A stretch of 35,055 bases of DNA from an uncultured Methylococcaceae bacterium (lineage in GTDB: Bacteria; Pseudomonadota; Gammaproteobacteria; Methylococcales; Methylomonadaceae), in assembly GCA_903863905.1 (NCBI GenBank), contig CAIPDT010000141.1, forward strand, positions 1 through 35,055, written 5' to 3'. The position numbers and the translations under genes were made by a program. Of the stretch, positions 26,614 to 35,055 are shown piece by piece. The first letter of the stretch is position 1; the number at the start of each line of letters is the position of its first letter. The notes below the pieces were generated by a model, which saw nothing but the letters and a program-made list of their open reading frames with translations, did not search any database and was not told the DNA's origin.

Positions 26614-27612
26614 ATGGAAAAAAGAATTGCTATTGTTGGTTCTGGTTCATGGGGAACTGCACTTGCACTTTTGGCAGCCAGAAATGGCTGCCAAACTTTA
26701 TTATGGGGACACAATCCCGATCATATAGCCGCACTAAGAACCGAGCGCGTTAATCAACGTTATCTACCCAAACATCCATTTCCTCAGCAGTTAAACGTTA
26801 CGGCTAATTTAACTGAAATAACCCAATTTAGTCATATCATTCTTATTTGTGTACCCAGTCACGCTTTTAAAGACACCTTGATAAAACTTAAACCCTTGTT
26901 GCCCAACGATGTAAAAATAGCCTGGGCAAGTAAAGGTTTTAACCCCGATGACGGCGCCTTATTGCACGACATCGTGGCCGAGGTCATTGGCCCAGACACA
27001 CCGGCCGCTATTTTATCAGGCCCGACCTTTGCACTTGAAGTCGCCGCCAATCTTCCTACCGCCATCACCATCGCTTCAACTAAACCAGATTTTTCTCAAG
27101 AACTCAGTACTATCTTGCACAGTGGTTTTTTTAGAACCTATACCAGTACTGATGTCATTGGTGTAGAAGTGGGCGGTGCTGTCAAAAATGTCTTAGCTAT
27201 TGCCGCAGGTATCGCCGATGGGCTAGGCTTTGGTGCCAACACTCGTGCTGCTTTAATTACCCGTGGGCTGAATGAAATTATTCGCTTAGGGATTGCCTTA
27301 GGTGGTAAACAAGAAACCTTTATGGGCTTAGCCGGTTTGGGTGATCTTATTTTAACCTGTACCGACAATAAATCCAGAAATCGACGCTTTGGTTTAGCGC
27401 TGGGCTTAGGTAAAAATAGAGCCGAGGCAACTTTAGAAATTGGCCAAGAGATTGAGGGTATTTCCGCCGCTAAAGAAACGCTTCTATTAGCCAAAAAGTA
27501 CCAAATAGACATGCCGATTACGGAACAAACCTATAAGGTTTTATATGAAGGCTTGGACCCTCTTATTGCCGTGCAAAATTTACTGGCACGTGAACAAAAA
27601 TCTGAGATTTAA
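26614..27612 (+). CDS. gpsA: NAD(P)-dependent glycerol-3-phosphate dehydrogenase
   Basis: GpsA reduces dihydroxyacetone phosphate to sn-glycerol-3-phosphate for phospholipid synthesis. From ATG 26614 the product is 332 aa. It has the dinucleotide motif GSGSWGTALA near residue 8, VPSHAF, WASKGF, SGPTFALEVA, and the catalytic Lys region VGGAVKNVLAIAAGIADGL, then GLGDLILTCTDNKSRNRRFG. A TTG one codon upstream is a less likely start. Its stop directly abuts the stop of the converging MaoC-like gene, so the two transcripts must overlap. Confidence 0.97.
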   Translation: MEKRIAIVGSGSWGTALALLAARNGCQTLLWGHNPDHIAALRTERVNQRYLPKHPFPQQLNVTANLTEITQFSHIILICVPSHAFKDTLIKLKPLLPNDVKIAWASKGFNPDDGALLHDIVAEVIGPDTPAAILSGPTFALEVAANLPTAITIASTKPDFSQELSTILHSGFFRTYTSTDVIGVEVGGAVKNVLAIAAGIADGLGFGANTRAALITRGLNEIIRLGIALGGKQETFMGLAGLGDLILTCTDNKSRNRRFGLALGLGKNRAEATLEIGQEIEGISAAKETLLLAKKYQIDMPITEQTYKVLYEGLDPLIAVQNLLAREQKSEI

Positions 27613-28539
27613 CTACTTCCTTAGGTTCTTTAAAATTTCTGCTAACGGCACTAAATTCATCTTAACTCTAAACAGCACCTCATTGTTTTGTAACAAACCA
27701 TAACAATGATAGGTTCGTTGCATGATATTAGTATGATTTAACGTATTTTGCGGCGATTCTGGTAACTGATGCACCAAAATATGTAAGGTATCATTATTCT
27801 TAAGGAGCCCTAAATACTTTCTATCCACCGAAATCTCATGAGACGTGTACACCATCGGATTCTTTTTAAAATCATGATGTTCCAATTGCGCTTTTTCAAG
27901 CAACGCGCCTGATGACAAACTACACGGAAATATTTCTGGATAATGCGCCACATGCGCCAACTCATCAAAATAATCTGATTGTTCCGCCAAAGATCCCGAT
28001 AAAAAATTCTTAACCGAACCATTGTTCATAAACTTACGCTTAAGAAAATAAGGACTGCCTGGAATCATCGTTAAATCGGGCACTTCATCCAAATTCGGTA
28101 AGTGCTCAAAGGTCGTATCGGCTAAAAACAACGGCACTTGAGTTTCTTTTTTAAAACCCAACAACACCGTCTTATTATCCGCCTTCATCGCAATTCGGTT
28201 ACCCAAGGTTAGATTAGGAATCGTAGTAATCAGAGTTTTCTTAATATCTAAACTAATACCTGCTCTTGGACGTACCGCATTAACAAAGGTAATTTGATAA
28301 TTGCTAAAGCGCAGTTTATTTTCTTCAATGATCTGATTTTCATGATGCGCGGCTCTATAGAGACGCATTTGATATTCGATTAAGGTGTTTAATTGATACC
28401 CTAAAACGATAGGTCCTTTAAAAGGATTATGGGTAATCTGCAACCATTTATGCTTATCATGAAATAAATTAAAGTCATCGGTCGCATTACGCGCCACTTC
28501 AATATGAATCTGATCAAAGGTAAATACGGTATCGTTCAT
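27613..28539 (-). CDS. MaoC-like hot-dog fold protein, unknown substrate
   Basis: A 308-aa protein without a signal peptide. The N-terminal segment ATDDFNLFHDKHKWLQ, then HNPFKGPIVLGYQL, resembles the MaoC/(R)-enoyl-ACP hydratase signature (D-x-N-x-x-H-x-D ... G-x-I-V-x-G). It is long enough for two hot-dog units; the second half (after about residue 160) has no clear active-site motif. A role with acyl-ACP or acyl-CoA is inferred, not shown. No ribosome-binding site is obvious. It lies 25 bp after the one-TM protein gene on the same strand, and the two probably form an operon. Confidence 0.65.
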   Translation of the reverse strand: MNDTVFTFDQIHIEVARNATDDFNLFHDKHKWLQITHNPFKGPIVLGYQLNTLIEYQMRLYRAAHHENQIIEENKLRFSNYQITFVNAVRPRAGISLDIKKTLITTIPNLTLGNRIAMKADNKTVLLGFKKETQVPLFLADTTFEHLPNLDEVPDLTMIPGSPYFLKRKFMNNGSVKNFLSGSLAEQSDYFDELAHVAHYPEIFPCSLSSGALLEKAQLEHHDFKKNPMVYTSHEISVDRKYLGLLKNNDTLHILVHQLPESPQNTLNHTNIMQRTYHCYGLLQNNEVLFRVKMNLVPLAEILKNLRK

Positions 28540-28564
28540 ATTTTAAAATATATAGGGCGTTAAT

Positions 28565-29029
28565 TTAGACTTGATAGCCTGCAAGGCCTTCTAATTTAAC
28601 TAAGGCCGCTTTGATTAGTGCTTCAATATCCGCATCCAGCTCATTATTTTTATAAACTTTTTCAACTAAGCCTTCAGTCACTAAAGCTTCTTTAATCCAA
28701 CGTTTAGCAAACCGATAATTAGCATAAGAGGTGGCTATCTCACCAGTCACTGGATTTTTTAAACCCTTCTTTACCGTAGGTTTTACCACCTTTTCAGTGG
28801 CTACTGTAGTTTTAACGACTGTCTTCTTCAGCGGCGTCGGCTTAATCTTACTGGGTTTTTTAATAGGAAGCGCCACACCCTCTTTAATTGAACTAACAGG
28901 AATGACTAAATTGGCCGGCATAACAGGTACCTTAACTGTTTCACTGACTTCTACACGAGAACCTTCAAAATGTTTATGAACACTATAAGCCACAAAAACA
29001 ATCAGCAGTACCAACAACACTTCAAACAT
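28565..29029 (-). CDS. Single-TM protein with Lys/Pro-rich linker, unknown
   Basis: A 154-aa protein. The N-terminal helix (FEVLLVLLIVFVAYSVHKHF) is a TM anchor. A low-complexity Lys/Val/Pro/Thr stretch follows (about residues 55-90, with KKPSKIKPTPLKKTVV). The C-terminal 65 residues start GLKNPVTGEIATSYANYRFA and look like a small folded domain of mixed helices. No family was recognised. AGGGGGAT upstream of ATG 29029 is a strong ribosome-binding site. The gene is followed by the MaoC-like gene. Confidence 0.75.
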   Translation of the reverse strand: MFEVLLVLLIVFVAYSVHKHFEGSRVEVSETVKVPVMPANLVIPVSSIKEGVALPIKKPSKIKPTPLKKTVVKTTVATEKVVKPTVKKGLKNPVTGEIATSYANYRFAKRWIKEALVTEGLVEKVYKNNELDADIEALIKAALVKLEGLAGYQV

Positions 29030-29151
29030 AAAATCCCCCTTTGTGTTAACTGTTTAAAACCTTAATCCGAATCAATATAACAGAAGCAACGCATCTAGTT
29101 AAGCTTTAACGAAAAATCAATAACCTGAGTAAAAAGTCATCCTCGTGTATA

Positions 29152-29997
29152 ATGCCTTACAGATTTAAACTCGTTACCGCTGGTGTTATGTATAAATACG
29201 ATGGCCTCCTCATTCATGAAAGCCACGATGATGAAGGCATTATAGAAGTTATTGACTACAAAGGCATCCGTTCATTGCACTTTGGCTCCCCTTCTAAACA
29301 AAGTAGCCTTATTTTAAATAACCCTGACCAACTGGCCTTAGACTATGTCAGAGCCATGACAAGTTGGTTATTATTTAAACCCACTTTTGATGATCAAGCC
29401 TTATTTGTCGGTTTAGGCGGCGGTTCTCTTGTTAAACACTGTCTATTACATTTTCCCGATAGTACCCTAAAAGTCATCGAACTTAGAAAAAGCGTCATTA
29501 AAATAGCCCGCAGTCATTTTGGCTTACCTTTAGATCCCCGCTTAAAAACGCTAACAGATGATGGCGGTGCTTATATTCGCCAACGCCGAGAGTCGCATCG
29601 CGAACAATACAGCCTACTCTTCATTGACGCCTATGATCATGACGGCATTGCCTCTTCAATAAGAAATATCGCGTTCTTTGATGACTGTAAAGCACTGCTT
29701 AAGAAAAATGGTGTTTTAATGGTCAATCTTTGGGGGGGCTTACAAAACCCAGAATTTCAATTAGTTTCATCTTGGTTAGGGCAAGTATTTAACTGGCAAA
29801 CCCTCTTTTTACCTGTTCAAGATAAAAGCAATATTATCGTACTAGCCTTTAACGATTACACGCCACTGTATCACTTAAAAGATCTTAGAGCACATGCTCT
29901 TGCCCTTGAGCAACACTACCACATTGAATATCCAGTTTTTTTAAAGGACTTAAGGAAATATAATGCTAGCACTTTTGACCACGTAATTAAAAAATGA
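29152..29997 (+). CDS. Spermidine synthase-like methyltransferase-fold protein
   Basis: A protein of up to 281 aa of the SpeE-like group: [14 protein letters not shown], then [14 protein letters not shown] (nucleotide/SAM-type loop), [23 protein letters not shown] and [14 protein letters not shown]. The usual aminopropyltransferase D-S-S-D-P-like motif reads DAYDHDG, so true spermidine synthesis is doubtful. The start is uncertain: TATAAT at 29148-29153 overlaps ATG 29152, so if it is a -10 box the real start would be the in-frame ATG at 29188 ([12 protein letters not shown]). The stop overlaps ygiQ as ATGA, which implies coupling. Confidence 0.82.
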   Translation: MPYRFKLVTAGVMYKYDGLLIHESHDDEGIIEVIDYKGIRSLHFGSPSKQSSLILNNPDQLALDYVRAMTSWLLFKPTFDDQALFVGLGGGSLVKHCLLHFPDSTLKVIELRKSVIKIARSHFGLPLDPRLKTLTDDGGAYIRQRRESHREQYSLLFIDAYDHDGIASSIRNIAFFDDCKALLKKNGVLMVNLWGGLQNPEFQLVSSWLGQVFNWQTLFLPVQDKSNIIVLAFNDYTPLYHLKDLRAHALALEQHYHIEYPVFLKDLRKYNASTFDHVIKK

Positions 29998-32171
29998 ATG
30001 CAATTGCTTTAACACCCGAACCCAATATTTTCAGTTACCGTAAATACTGGGCCCACCGCTTTGGTGTCGCGCCTGTATTACCCATGAGCCAAGCTGAAAT
30101 GGATGCCTTAGGTTGGGACAGTTGTGACATTATTTTAGTCACCGGTGATGCCTATATTGATCACCCCAGTTTTGGCATGGCCTTAATCGGGCGTTTATTA
30201 GAAGCGCAAGGCTTTAGAGTCGGCATTATCTCGCAGCCTGACTGGACCAGCGCCCAAGACTTTACCAAACTCGGCCGGCCCAATCTCTTCTTTGGCGTGA
30301 CCGGAGGTAATATGGATTCCATGGTGAATCGCTATACCTCTGACAAAAAGATTCGTTCTAATGATGCCTATACGGCTAATGGTGCTGCGGGAAAACGCCC
30401 TGATCGCGCCGTCAACGTGTACTCACATCGTTGCCGTGAAGCCTATAAAGAAGCCCCCATTATCATCGGAGGCATTGAAGCCAGTTTACGCCGTATCGCT
30501 CATTATGATTATTGGTCAGATAAAGTTAGAAAATCTGTACTCTTAGACTCTAAAGCGGATTTGTTAGTCTATGGCAATGCTGAACGCCAAATAGTGGAAA
30601 TCGCGCACCGTTTAGCCCAAGGTGAAGCTATCACGGACCTCAAAGGTATTCGCGGCACAGTACACTTTGTTAAACAAATCCCTGAAGGCTGGCGCGTTAA
30701 AGACTCAACCGACATTGATAAACCCGGCGCCATTAGCCCCATTCAAAATCCGTATCAAGAAGAACCCGCTTGCGACAAAAAGCCAGAAGACAGTAGCACC
30801 GCCATTGCCGGTGAAATTGCCATTCCGCTCACCAGCTTGGGTTCAATTAAACAATTGATGCGTGATTCTCGTTCACAAACGGTCATTCGCATACCCGCTT
30901 ATGACAGCGTAAAAGATGATCCTATTTTGTATGCGCATGCCTCTCGCGTCATGCACGGTGAAACAAATCCAGGCAATGCCAGACCGCTGATACAACTACA
31001 CGGCACCCGAGAGGTTTGGATTAATCCCCCACCGATTCCACTCACCATGAAAGAAATGGACGGGGTATTTGACCTTCCCTACTCACGGGTGCCTCATAAA
31101 GAATACGGCAATGCCAACGTGCCCGCTTTTGAAATGATTCAGCATTCCGTCAATATTATGCGTGGCTGTTTTGGTGGCTGTACCTTCTGTTCCATTACCG
31201 AACATGAAGGCCGTATTATCCAAAGTCGCTCAGAAGATTCTATTATTAAAGAAATAGAGGCCATTCGGGACACCTCACCTAATTTTACCGGTCATATTTC
31301 TGACTTAGGGGGGCCGACAGCTAATATGTATCGACTGGCCTGTAAAGATCCTAAAATTGAAGCCGCCTGTCGAAAACCGTCTTGTGTGTATCCAGGTATT
31401 TGTCCTAATTTAGATACCAACCATACACCGTTAATTAAACTGTATCGAAGAGCACGCGCTCTACCCGGCATTAAGAAAATCTTTATTGCCTCGGGACTAC
31501 GTTACGACTTAGCCGTTGAATCGCCCGAATATGTTAAAGAACTGGTCACTCATCATGTGGGTGGTTATCTTAAAATTGCACCTGAGCATACCGAACAAGG
31601 GCCTTTATCAAAAATGATGAAGCCTGGCATGGGTACTTACGATCGCTTTAAAGAAATGTTCGATCAGTATTCTAAAGAAGCTGGTAAAGAACAATATTTA
31701 ATCCCTTATTTTATCGCGGCACATCCAGGTACCACCGATAATGATATGCTTAACTTAGCCTTATGGTTAAAGAGCCACGGTTTTAGAGCCGATCAAGTCC
31801 AAGCGTTTTTACCTTCGCCCATGTCTATTGCGACAGCCATGTATCATTCTGGTAAAGATACGTTGCAGAAAGTGAGTCACAAAGCCGCAGATATCTCTAT
31901 TCCAAAATCGATTAAACAACGTCGCTTGCATAAAGCCTTTTTACGCTATCACGACCCTAAAAACTGGCCGTTATTGCGGGATGCCTTAAAAGATATGGGA
32001 CGTAATGATTTAATTGGTAATGGAAAACATCATTTGATTCCCTCTTACCAACCGAAAGGCACAGGAGAGACGCTCAACAAGGCCCAACAATTTAAGACCA
32101 AATTCACTGGCTTTGATAACAAAAAGGAAAAAAAAGCCTTTGGTCAGAATAAAAATATAAAAAAACGCTAA
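29994..32171 (+). CDS. ygiQ: YgiQ-family radical SAM protein
   Basis: A 725-aa protein of the UPF0313 group. Its middle carries the radical-SAM cluster motif in [18 protein letters not shown], with Cys392, Cys396 and Cys399 in the CxxxCxxC spacing, and [18 protein letters not shown] nearby. The N-terminal part ([22 protein letters not shown]) looks like a cobalamin-binding-like/Rossmann module, and the C-terminus is basic. The biochemical role is not established. It overlaps the SpeE-like gene by four bases. The Lys-rich end runs to 32171, 46 bp before tRNA-Thr. Confidence 0.95.
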   Translation: MNAIALTPEPNIFSYRKYWAHRFGVAPVLPMSQAEMDALGWDSCDIILVTGDAYIDHPSFGMALIGRLLEAQGFRVGIISQPDWTSAQDFTKLGRPNLFFGVTGGNMDSMVNRYTSDKKIRSNDAYTANGAAGKRPDRAVNVYSHRCREAYKEAPIIIGGIEASLRRIAHYDYWSDKVRKSVLLDSKADLLVYGNAERQIVEIAHRLAQGEAITDLKGIRGTVHFVKQIPEGWRVKDSTDIDKPGAISPIQNPYQEEPACDKKPEDSSTAIAGEIAIPLTSLGSIKQLMRDSRSQTVIRIPAYDSVKDDPILYAHASRVMHGETNPGNARPLIQLHGTREVWINPPPIPLTMKEMDGVFDLPYSRVPHKEYGNANVPAFEMIQHSVNIMRGCFGGCTFCSITEHEGRIIQSRSEDSIIKEIEAIRDTSPNFTGHISDLGGPTANMYRLACKDPKIEAACRKPSCVYPGICPNLDTNHTPLIKLYRRARALPGIKKIFIASGLRYDLAVESPEYVKELVTHHVGGYLKIAPEHTEQGPLSKMMKPGMGTYDRFKEMFDQYSKEAGKEQYLIPYFIAAHPGTTDNDMLNLALWLKSHGFRADQVQAFLPSPMSIATAMYHSGKDTLQKVSHKAADISIPKSIKQRRLHKAFLRYHDPKNWPLLRDALKDMGRNDLIGNGKHHLIPSYQPKGTGETLNKAQQFKTKFTGFDNKKEKKAFGQNKNIKKR

Positions 32172-32177
32172 AAGTAC

Positions 32178-32205
32178 TTCACAAAACCAGTAAATCTTGT
32201 ATAAT
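32178..32205 (+). promoter_or_regulatory. Promoter of tRNA-Thr
   Basis: TTCACA (32178-32183) and a perfect TATAAT (32200-32205) are 16 bp apart. Transcription would begin about 5-7 nt before the mature tRNA end. This gives the tRNA its own promoter independent of ygiQ. Confidence 0.65.
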
Positions 32206-32217
32206 AGGCGCTTGTTT

Positions 32218-32293
32218 GCTGGTTTAGCTCAGTTGGTAGAGCAGCTGATTTGTAATCAGCCGGTCAGGAGTTCGAATCCCCTAACCAGCTCCA
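32218..32293 (+). tRNA. tRNA-Thr, anticodon TGT
   Basis: All arms fold: acceptor GCTGGTT with AACCAGC, D-arm with GTTGGTAGAGC, anticodon stem GCTGA/TCAGC around TTTGTAA, and the TTCGAAT T-loop. The anticodon is TGT, which reads ACN threonine codons. The discriminator is T, and CCA is encoded at 32291-32293. One A-C mismatch in the T-stem also occurs in E. coli tRNA-Thr(UGU), so it is normal. Total length is 76 nt. Confidence 0.97.
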
Positions 32294-32298
32294 TAAAT

Positions 32299-32335
32299 TA
32301 AAAGCCTTTAGATAGAAATATCTAAGGGCTTTTTT
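32299..32335 (+). terminator. Intrinsic terminator after tRNA-Thr
   Basis: AGCCTTTAGATA (32303-32314) pairs with TATCTAAGGGCT (32319-32330) through a GAAA tetraloop, with one U-G pair. It is followed by T residues to 32335. It ends the tRNA transcript and insulates the two-component genes. Confidence 0.9.
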
Positions 32336-32436
32336 ATTGCCTAAAATTTAAGCCCAAGGTTATTACAAAATTGTTATCCCCTTTATATCAATAAAGAGTT
32401 ATCTTATAGTCCACTTTCAACCTGAATGACTTTCAA

Positions 32437-33150
32437 ATGACTTTGCAAGCAAAAATTTTAATTGTTGACGATGACAATCGCATAAGATCACTGCTTAAAT
32501 ATTTTCTAAGTGATCAAGATTTTTTGGTTGACTGTGCCGCGTCTGCAGAGCAAATGACAGACTATCTGAAGCGTTCTTTTTATGATTTAATCATACTGGA
32601 TTGGATGCTGCCGGGTGAAGATGGCTTGTCAGTTTGTAGTCGGTTACGTGTCGAAGATCATAACGCCCCGCCTATTATCATGTTAACGGCCAATAGCAGC
32701 GAAGAGCATTGTATAAAGTGTTTAAAATGTGGGGCTGATGATTATTTGGCTAAACCTTTTAATCCTGACGTGTTATTGGCACGGATTCATTCGGTGTTGC
32801 GCCGCAACACTCGCTTCAACGAAAATGACACCCCTAATAATGCGACCGCGTTTCATTTTGGTCCATTTGTATTAGACTTTACTCAACACTGTTTATTCTT
32901 CCATGACAGCAAGATCGACTTAAGCCACAGTGAATTTACCATGCTTAAAGTATTCGCTGAAAATATAGAAAAACCCGTCTCGCGACAAATCCTTAGCTTT
33001 CTAATTAATGAACGACACCATAAACCTGACGATCGCTATGTTGATGTGCAGATTTTTCGCTTACGCCGTTTATTAGAAGCGGATACTGCCAACCCCATTT
33101 ATTTAAAAACCGTTAGAGGTATTGGCTATATGCTGACAGTTGATGTTTAA
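32437..33150 (+). CDS. OmpR-like response regulator
   Basis: A 237-aa two-component regulator. The receiver has the acidic pair VDDDN, the phospho-acceptor Asp55 in IILDWMLPGEDG, TANSS and Lys106 in AKPF. The C-terminal winged helix (about 140-235) ends IYLKTVRGIGYMLTVDV. Receiver text closely follows E. coli OmpR (KILVVDDDMRLRALL, MLPGEDGLSIC, KPFNPRELLARI). The paired kinase starts 3 bp after its stop. What it controls cannot be read from this window, so a firm ompR symbol is not assigned. Confidence 0.92.
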   Translation: MTLQAKILIVDDDNRIRSLLKYFLSDQDFLVDCAASAEQMTDYLKRSFYDLIILDWMLPGEDGLSVCSRLRVEDHNAPPIIMLTANSSEEHCIKCLKCGADDYLAKPFNPDVLLARIHSVLRRNTRFNENDTPNNATAFHFGPFVLDFTQHCLFFHDSKIDLSHSEFTMLKVFAENIEKPVSRQILSFLINERHHKPDDRYVDVQIFRLRRLLEADTANPIYLKTVRGIGYMLTVDV

Positions 33151-33152
33151 GT

Positions 33153-34490
33153 ATGTCGTCATATTATAAAAAATTAATGACTATGAAACGATTGCCTAAA
33201 ACCTTGTTTGGCAGGTTGTTTCTATTGATCATCCTATTTATGCTGGTTAATTTTGTCTTATTGCGACTTGTGTTTGTCTTACTTATCGCTGAACCAGGGG
33301 GGCAACAGTTTGCTTATTTAAGTGAGACCTTAAGCACCTTAGTTAAAGAAATTGATGTGCATAGTAGCCCTGAAGAGAAGCTTAAACTGTCTGAACAATT
33401 ACAACAACGCACTGGCTTTATTCTGCTATGGAATACGGATCAACAGTGGGATAAACTACCCGACCTGCCCTATTACCGTTCCTTGGAAAAAACACTGGTA
33501 AACAACTGGGGGAGCGAATTAACCTCTCGACTGCAAAGTGAACCTAAGCAAATATTTTGGTTGCTACACTCCACCGCCCCCCAATTTTCTTTGGGCACGC
33601 CCTTAATAGAGCGCATTGGCATGTGGAAATATTTGTCTATCGGTTTTCTGATGGCACTCCTCTTGTCCCTACTTTCGGCACTGATAGCGGCACGCTACCT
33701 TAAATCCACCTTAATACCGTTGGTTGATGGCGCAAAACTAATGGGTCAAAATTTAGGGGGGCATATTATTAAGCCCAGAGGACCCGATGAAATTCGTGAG
33801 TTAGCGATAGTCATGAACACCATGAGTGCGGATATTAAAGAAATGACCAAACAACAAGAGTTTTTGCTCGCCGGTATGTCTCATGATTTACGCACCCCGT
33901 TAACACGCATCCGCATTGCCACTCGGGTACTTGGCTTTGACACCAGCGGTTTTATTGAGGGTATTAATCAAGATATAGCAGAAATGGACTTAGCATTAAA
34001 TCAATTTATTGCCTTAGCACGCTTTAATGTTGAGCAAACTGAACCCTGGGTAATGGGTGACCTCAATCAATTGATTAAAGCAGTCAGTGAAAAATATCAA
34101 CGTTCTGAAATAAATTTACGCTTAGGCCTTAAAATTACGCCTTTGGTACGCTTTAAACCGATGGCCTTAGAGCGCTATTTATATAATATAATCGATAATA
34201 GCCTAAAGCATGGCGATGGTAATATTACGCTCAGTACGACACTAAAAGGCAATACTATTGAGTTATGTGTTTCTGATAACGGGCCGGGCTTTGCTTTGTC
34301 TGCCGAAGCGTTGGCGAGTTATTCTGATCTACGTGTTGAGTGTAGTCGTGGCAATGGCCTAGGATTACGTATTGTGCAACAAATTGCCAAACTTCATGAG
34401 GGAAAATTAACCCTACGAAACAAATCTGAAGGTGGCGCAGAAATTATCTTAAGCCTAAAGGCAAATTTGGACAAGGTAGAATCATCTTAA
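33153..34490 (+). CDS. EnvZ-like sensor histidine kinase
   Basis: A 445-aa membrane kinase. TM1 (about 20-46), a periplasmic region (about 50-155), TM2 (about 160-181) and a HAMP region (to about 230) precede the H-box LLAGMSHDLRTPLTRIR with His244. The catalytic domain has the N-box NIIDNSLKHG, G1 DNGPGF and G2 GNGLGLRIV. The layout and the RR partner match EnvZ/OmpR-type systems. ATG at 33153 is used; later in-frame ATG codons at 33177 and 33183 (MKRLPKTLFGRL) are plausible and better match EnvZ-type starts. Confidence 0.92.
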   Translation: MSSYYKKLMTMKRLPKTLFGRLFLLIILFMLVNFVLLRLVFVLLIAEPGGQQFAYLSETLSTLVKEIDVHSSPEEKLKLSEQLQQRTGFILLWNTDQQWDKLPDLPYYRSLEKTLVNNWGSELTSRLQSEPKQIFWLLHSTAPQFSLGTPLIERIGMWKYLSIGFLMALLLSLLSALIAARYLKSTLIPLVDGAKLMGQNLGGHIIKPRGPDEIRELAIVMNTMSADIKEMTKQQEFLLAGMSHDLRTPLTRIRIATRVLGFDTSGFIEGINQDIAEMDLALNQFIALARFNVEQTEPWVMGDLNQLIKAVSEKYQRSEINLRLGLKITPLVRFKPMALERYLYNIIDNSLKHGDGNITLSTTLKGNTIELCVSDNGPGFALSAEALASYSDLRVECSRGNGLGLRIVQQIAKLHEGKLTLRNKSEGGAEIILSLKANLDKVESS

Positions 34491-34510
34491 ACATGAAAGG
34501 CTTCGATGCT

Positions 34511-34771
34511 TTAAAAGTAACCGATGTTAAAAGAATTACTTGCTACAGGCTGTCCACGCTCCAAAATTTGATCCAAATTAAAATCATATTGATCACTCCA
34601 ATAGATACGTTTATTTTTAAACTTAACCGTTTTAAATAACGCATACTCATATAGCGGCTTGTAACAAGGTATGCGATCCAATTCAGCCTTAACATCAAAA
34701 TCAATGATCGAGTTATCATCTAAAAATATGCGCAGGTCATCAGTTATTAAAAAAAAACCGGAAGAATCCAT
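34511..34771 (-). CDS. DUF2442-like protein, possibly 5'-altered
   Basis: About 86 aa from ATG 34771: MDSSGFFLITDDLRIFLDDN, then IDFDVKAELDRIPCYKPLYE, and a KRIYWSDQYDFNLDQILERG ending that fits the DUF2442 pattern (a 'V-D-x-K-x-L ... F-x-x-V ... I-x-W-x-x-x-x-D-x-x' fold). The frame is open upstream to 34861, but that extra part is antisense to a transposase scrap and looks unrelated. DUF2442 genes often pair with a DUF4160 gene; none is present. The first residues may have been altered by the element. Function is unknown. Confidence 0.6.
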   Translation of the reverse strand: MDSSGFFLITDDLRIFLDDNSIIDFDVKAELDRIPCYKPLYEYALFKTVKFKNKRIYWSDQYDFNLDQILERGQPVASNSFNIGYF

Positions 34772-34907
34772 CAAAGCTCGCTGTGACCCTTTTGTAGTCA
34801 AAACAGACGTACATTTCTCTACCGATACCAACCTGTTATGGGATGCCCTCCGCAAAATCATCCAAATTAGTGCCCAACTTTGCCAGACTCATAGCATGGA
34901 GGGGTGA
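34772..34907 (+). pseudogene. Transposase fragment (ISNCY/IS5-type)
   Basis: In one + frame the segment reads ARCDPFVVKTDVHFSTDTN, then LLWDALRKIIQISAQLC, ending THSMEG before TGA at 34905-34907. The D-V-H-F-x-T-D-x-N-L-L-W-D-A-x-R-K string is typical of the catalytic-core start of ISNCY/IS5-like DDE transposases. Neither the upstream N-terminal part nor the rest of the core is here, so this is a remnant. It lies opposite and directly upstream of the DUF2442-like gene. Family assignment is from memory of the motif only. Confidence 0.55.
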
Positions 34908-34940
34908 TTGTTGATTGAACTAAGAAACTCTCTAAGTTCT

Positions 34941-35055
34941 AACCAACTTCTGTACAAAAGTTACCTAATCCAGCAAACAATTAACCAACTTCTGTACAAA
35001 AGTTACCCAATCCAGCAAACAATTAACCAACTTCTGTACAAAAGTTACCCAATCC
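34941..35055. repeat. 42-bp tandem repeat with palindromic core, cut by the window end
   Basis: Cores of AACTTCTGTACAAAAGTT at 34945-34962, 34987-35004 and 35029-35046 recur at exactly 42 bp. Each core is an imperfect palindrome centred on TGTACA with one mismatched pair. Copies 2 and 3 are identical over the visible part; copy 1 differs by one base (CCTAAT for CCCAAT). The two 21-bp halves of the unit agree at about 12 of 21 positions, so the unit may be a diverged dimer. The array continues past the window. Confidence 0.9.

Noticed and set aside
32266-32282. Defective tRNA T-stem (A-C mismatch)
   Set aside because: The same mismatch is found in E. coli tRNA-Thr(UGU), so the tRNA is probably functional.
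34945-34962. LexA (SOS) boxes in the repeats
   Set aside because: The core has CTGT but not the CTGT-N8-ACAG spacing of gammaproteobacterial LexA sites.
34941-35055. CRISPR array
   Set aside because: The 42-bp units are contiguous and nearly identical with no variable spacers, and no cas gene is present.
34908-35055. Coding sequence through the right-edge repeats (a 14-residue repeated peptide)
   Set aside because: 42 is a multiple of three, so an open frame is automatic when one unit lacks stops. There is no start or ribosome-binding site.

Overview
The window looks like chromosomal DNA of an AT-rich gammaproteobacterium. Every well-recognised gene is a core gammaproteobacterial one: lpxC, zapE, srmB with its family C-terminus, envC-gpmI, secB-gpsA, ompR-like/envZ-like, tRNA-Thr with an encoded CCA. 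The low GC and the small unknown membrane proteins would suit a marine or sediment Methylococcales-type lineage, but that placement is inference. No prophage, CRISPR array, toxin-antitoxin pair or defence island was recognised.

Layout. 1-520 is a degraded left edge: a 21-bp tandem repeat, an inverted repeat, and a DUF1640-type gene broken by one stop codon. 519-4589 holds lpxC (-), then zapE, a thioredoxin-like gene and pgk (+). 4598-10321 is a rightward run of rpoZ, spoT, the SRP RNA gene ffs, dnaX, ybaB, recR and a HIT-family gene (stringent response, replication and repair). 10328-14321 is a leftward, tightly packed glgP-trmL-yheT operon. 14553-21245 is more accessory: a carboxylesterase, a small membrane protein, a rhomboid protease, srmB, a PAS/sigma-54 activator preceded by two unknown membrane-protein genes (one only 45 codons), then ppnP with an NYN-domain gene. 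21263-27612 carries gpmI-envC-ctpA (-) divergent from rhodanese-secB-gpsA (+), the gammaproteobacterial order without grxC. 27613-29029 has a MaoC-like hot-dog gene and a one-TM protein (-). 29152-34490 has a spermidine-synthase-like gene overlapping ygiQ, tRNA-Thr(TGT) with promoter and terminator, and an OmpR/EnvZ-type two-component system. The right edge has a DUF2442-like gene, an antisense transposase scrap, and 42-bp tandem repeats with a TGTACA-centred palindrome.

Most of the window is housekeeping sequence. The parts that known families do not explain are the 185-aa/45-aa membrane pair beside the sigma-54 activator, the ppnP-NYN pair, the one-TM/MaoC-like pair, and the repeats at both edges. 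The edge repeats may be where the assembly broke. I found no clear, wholly new multi-gene system; the membrane pair is the best candidate.
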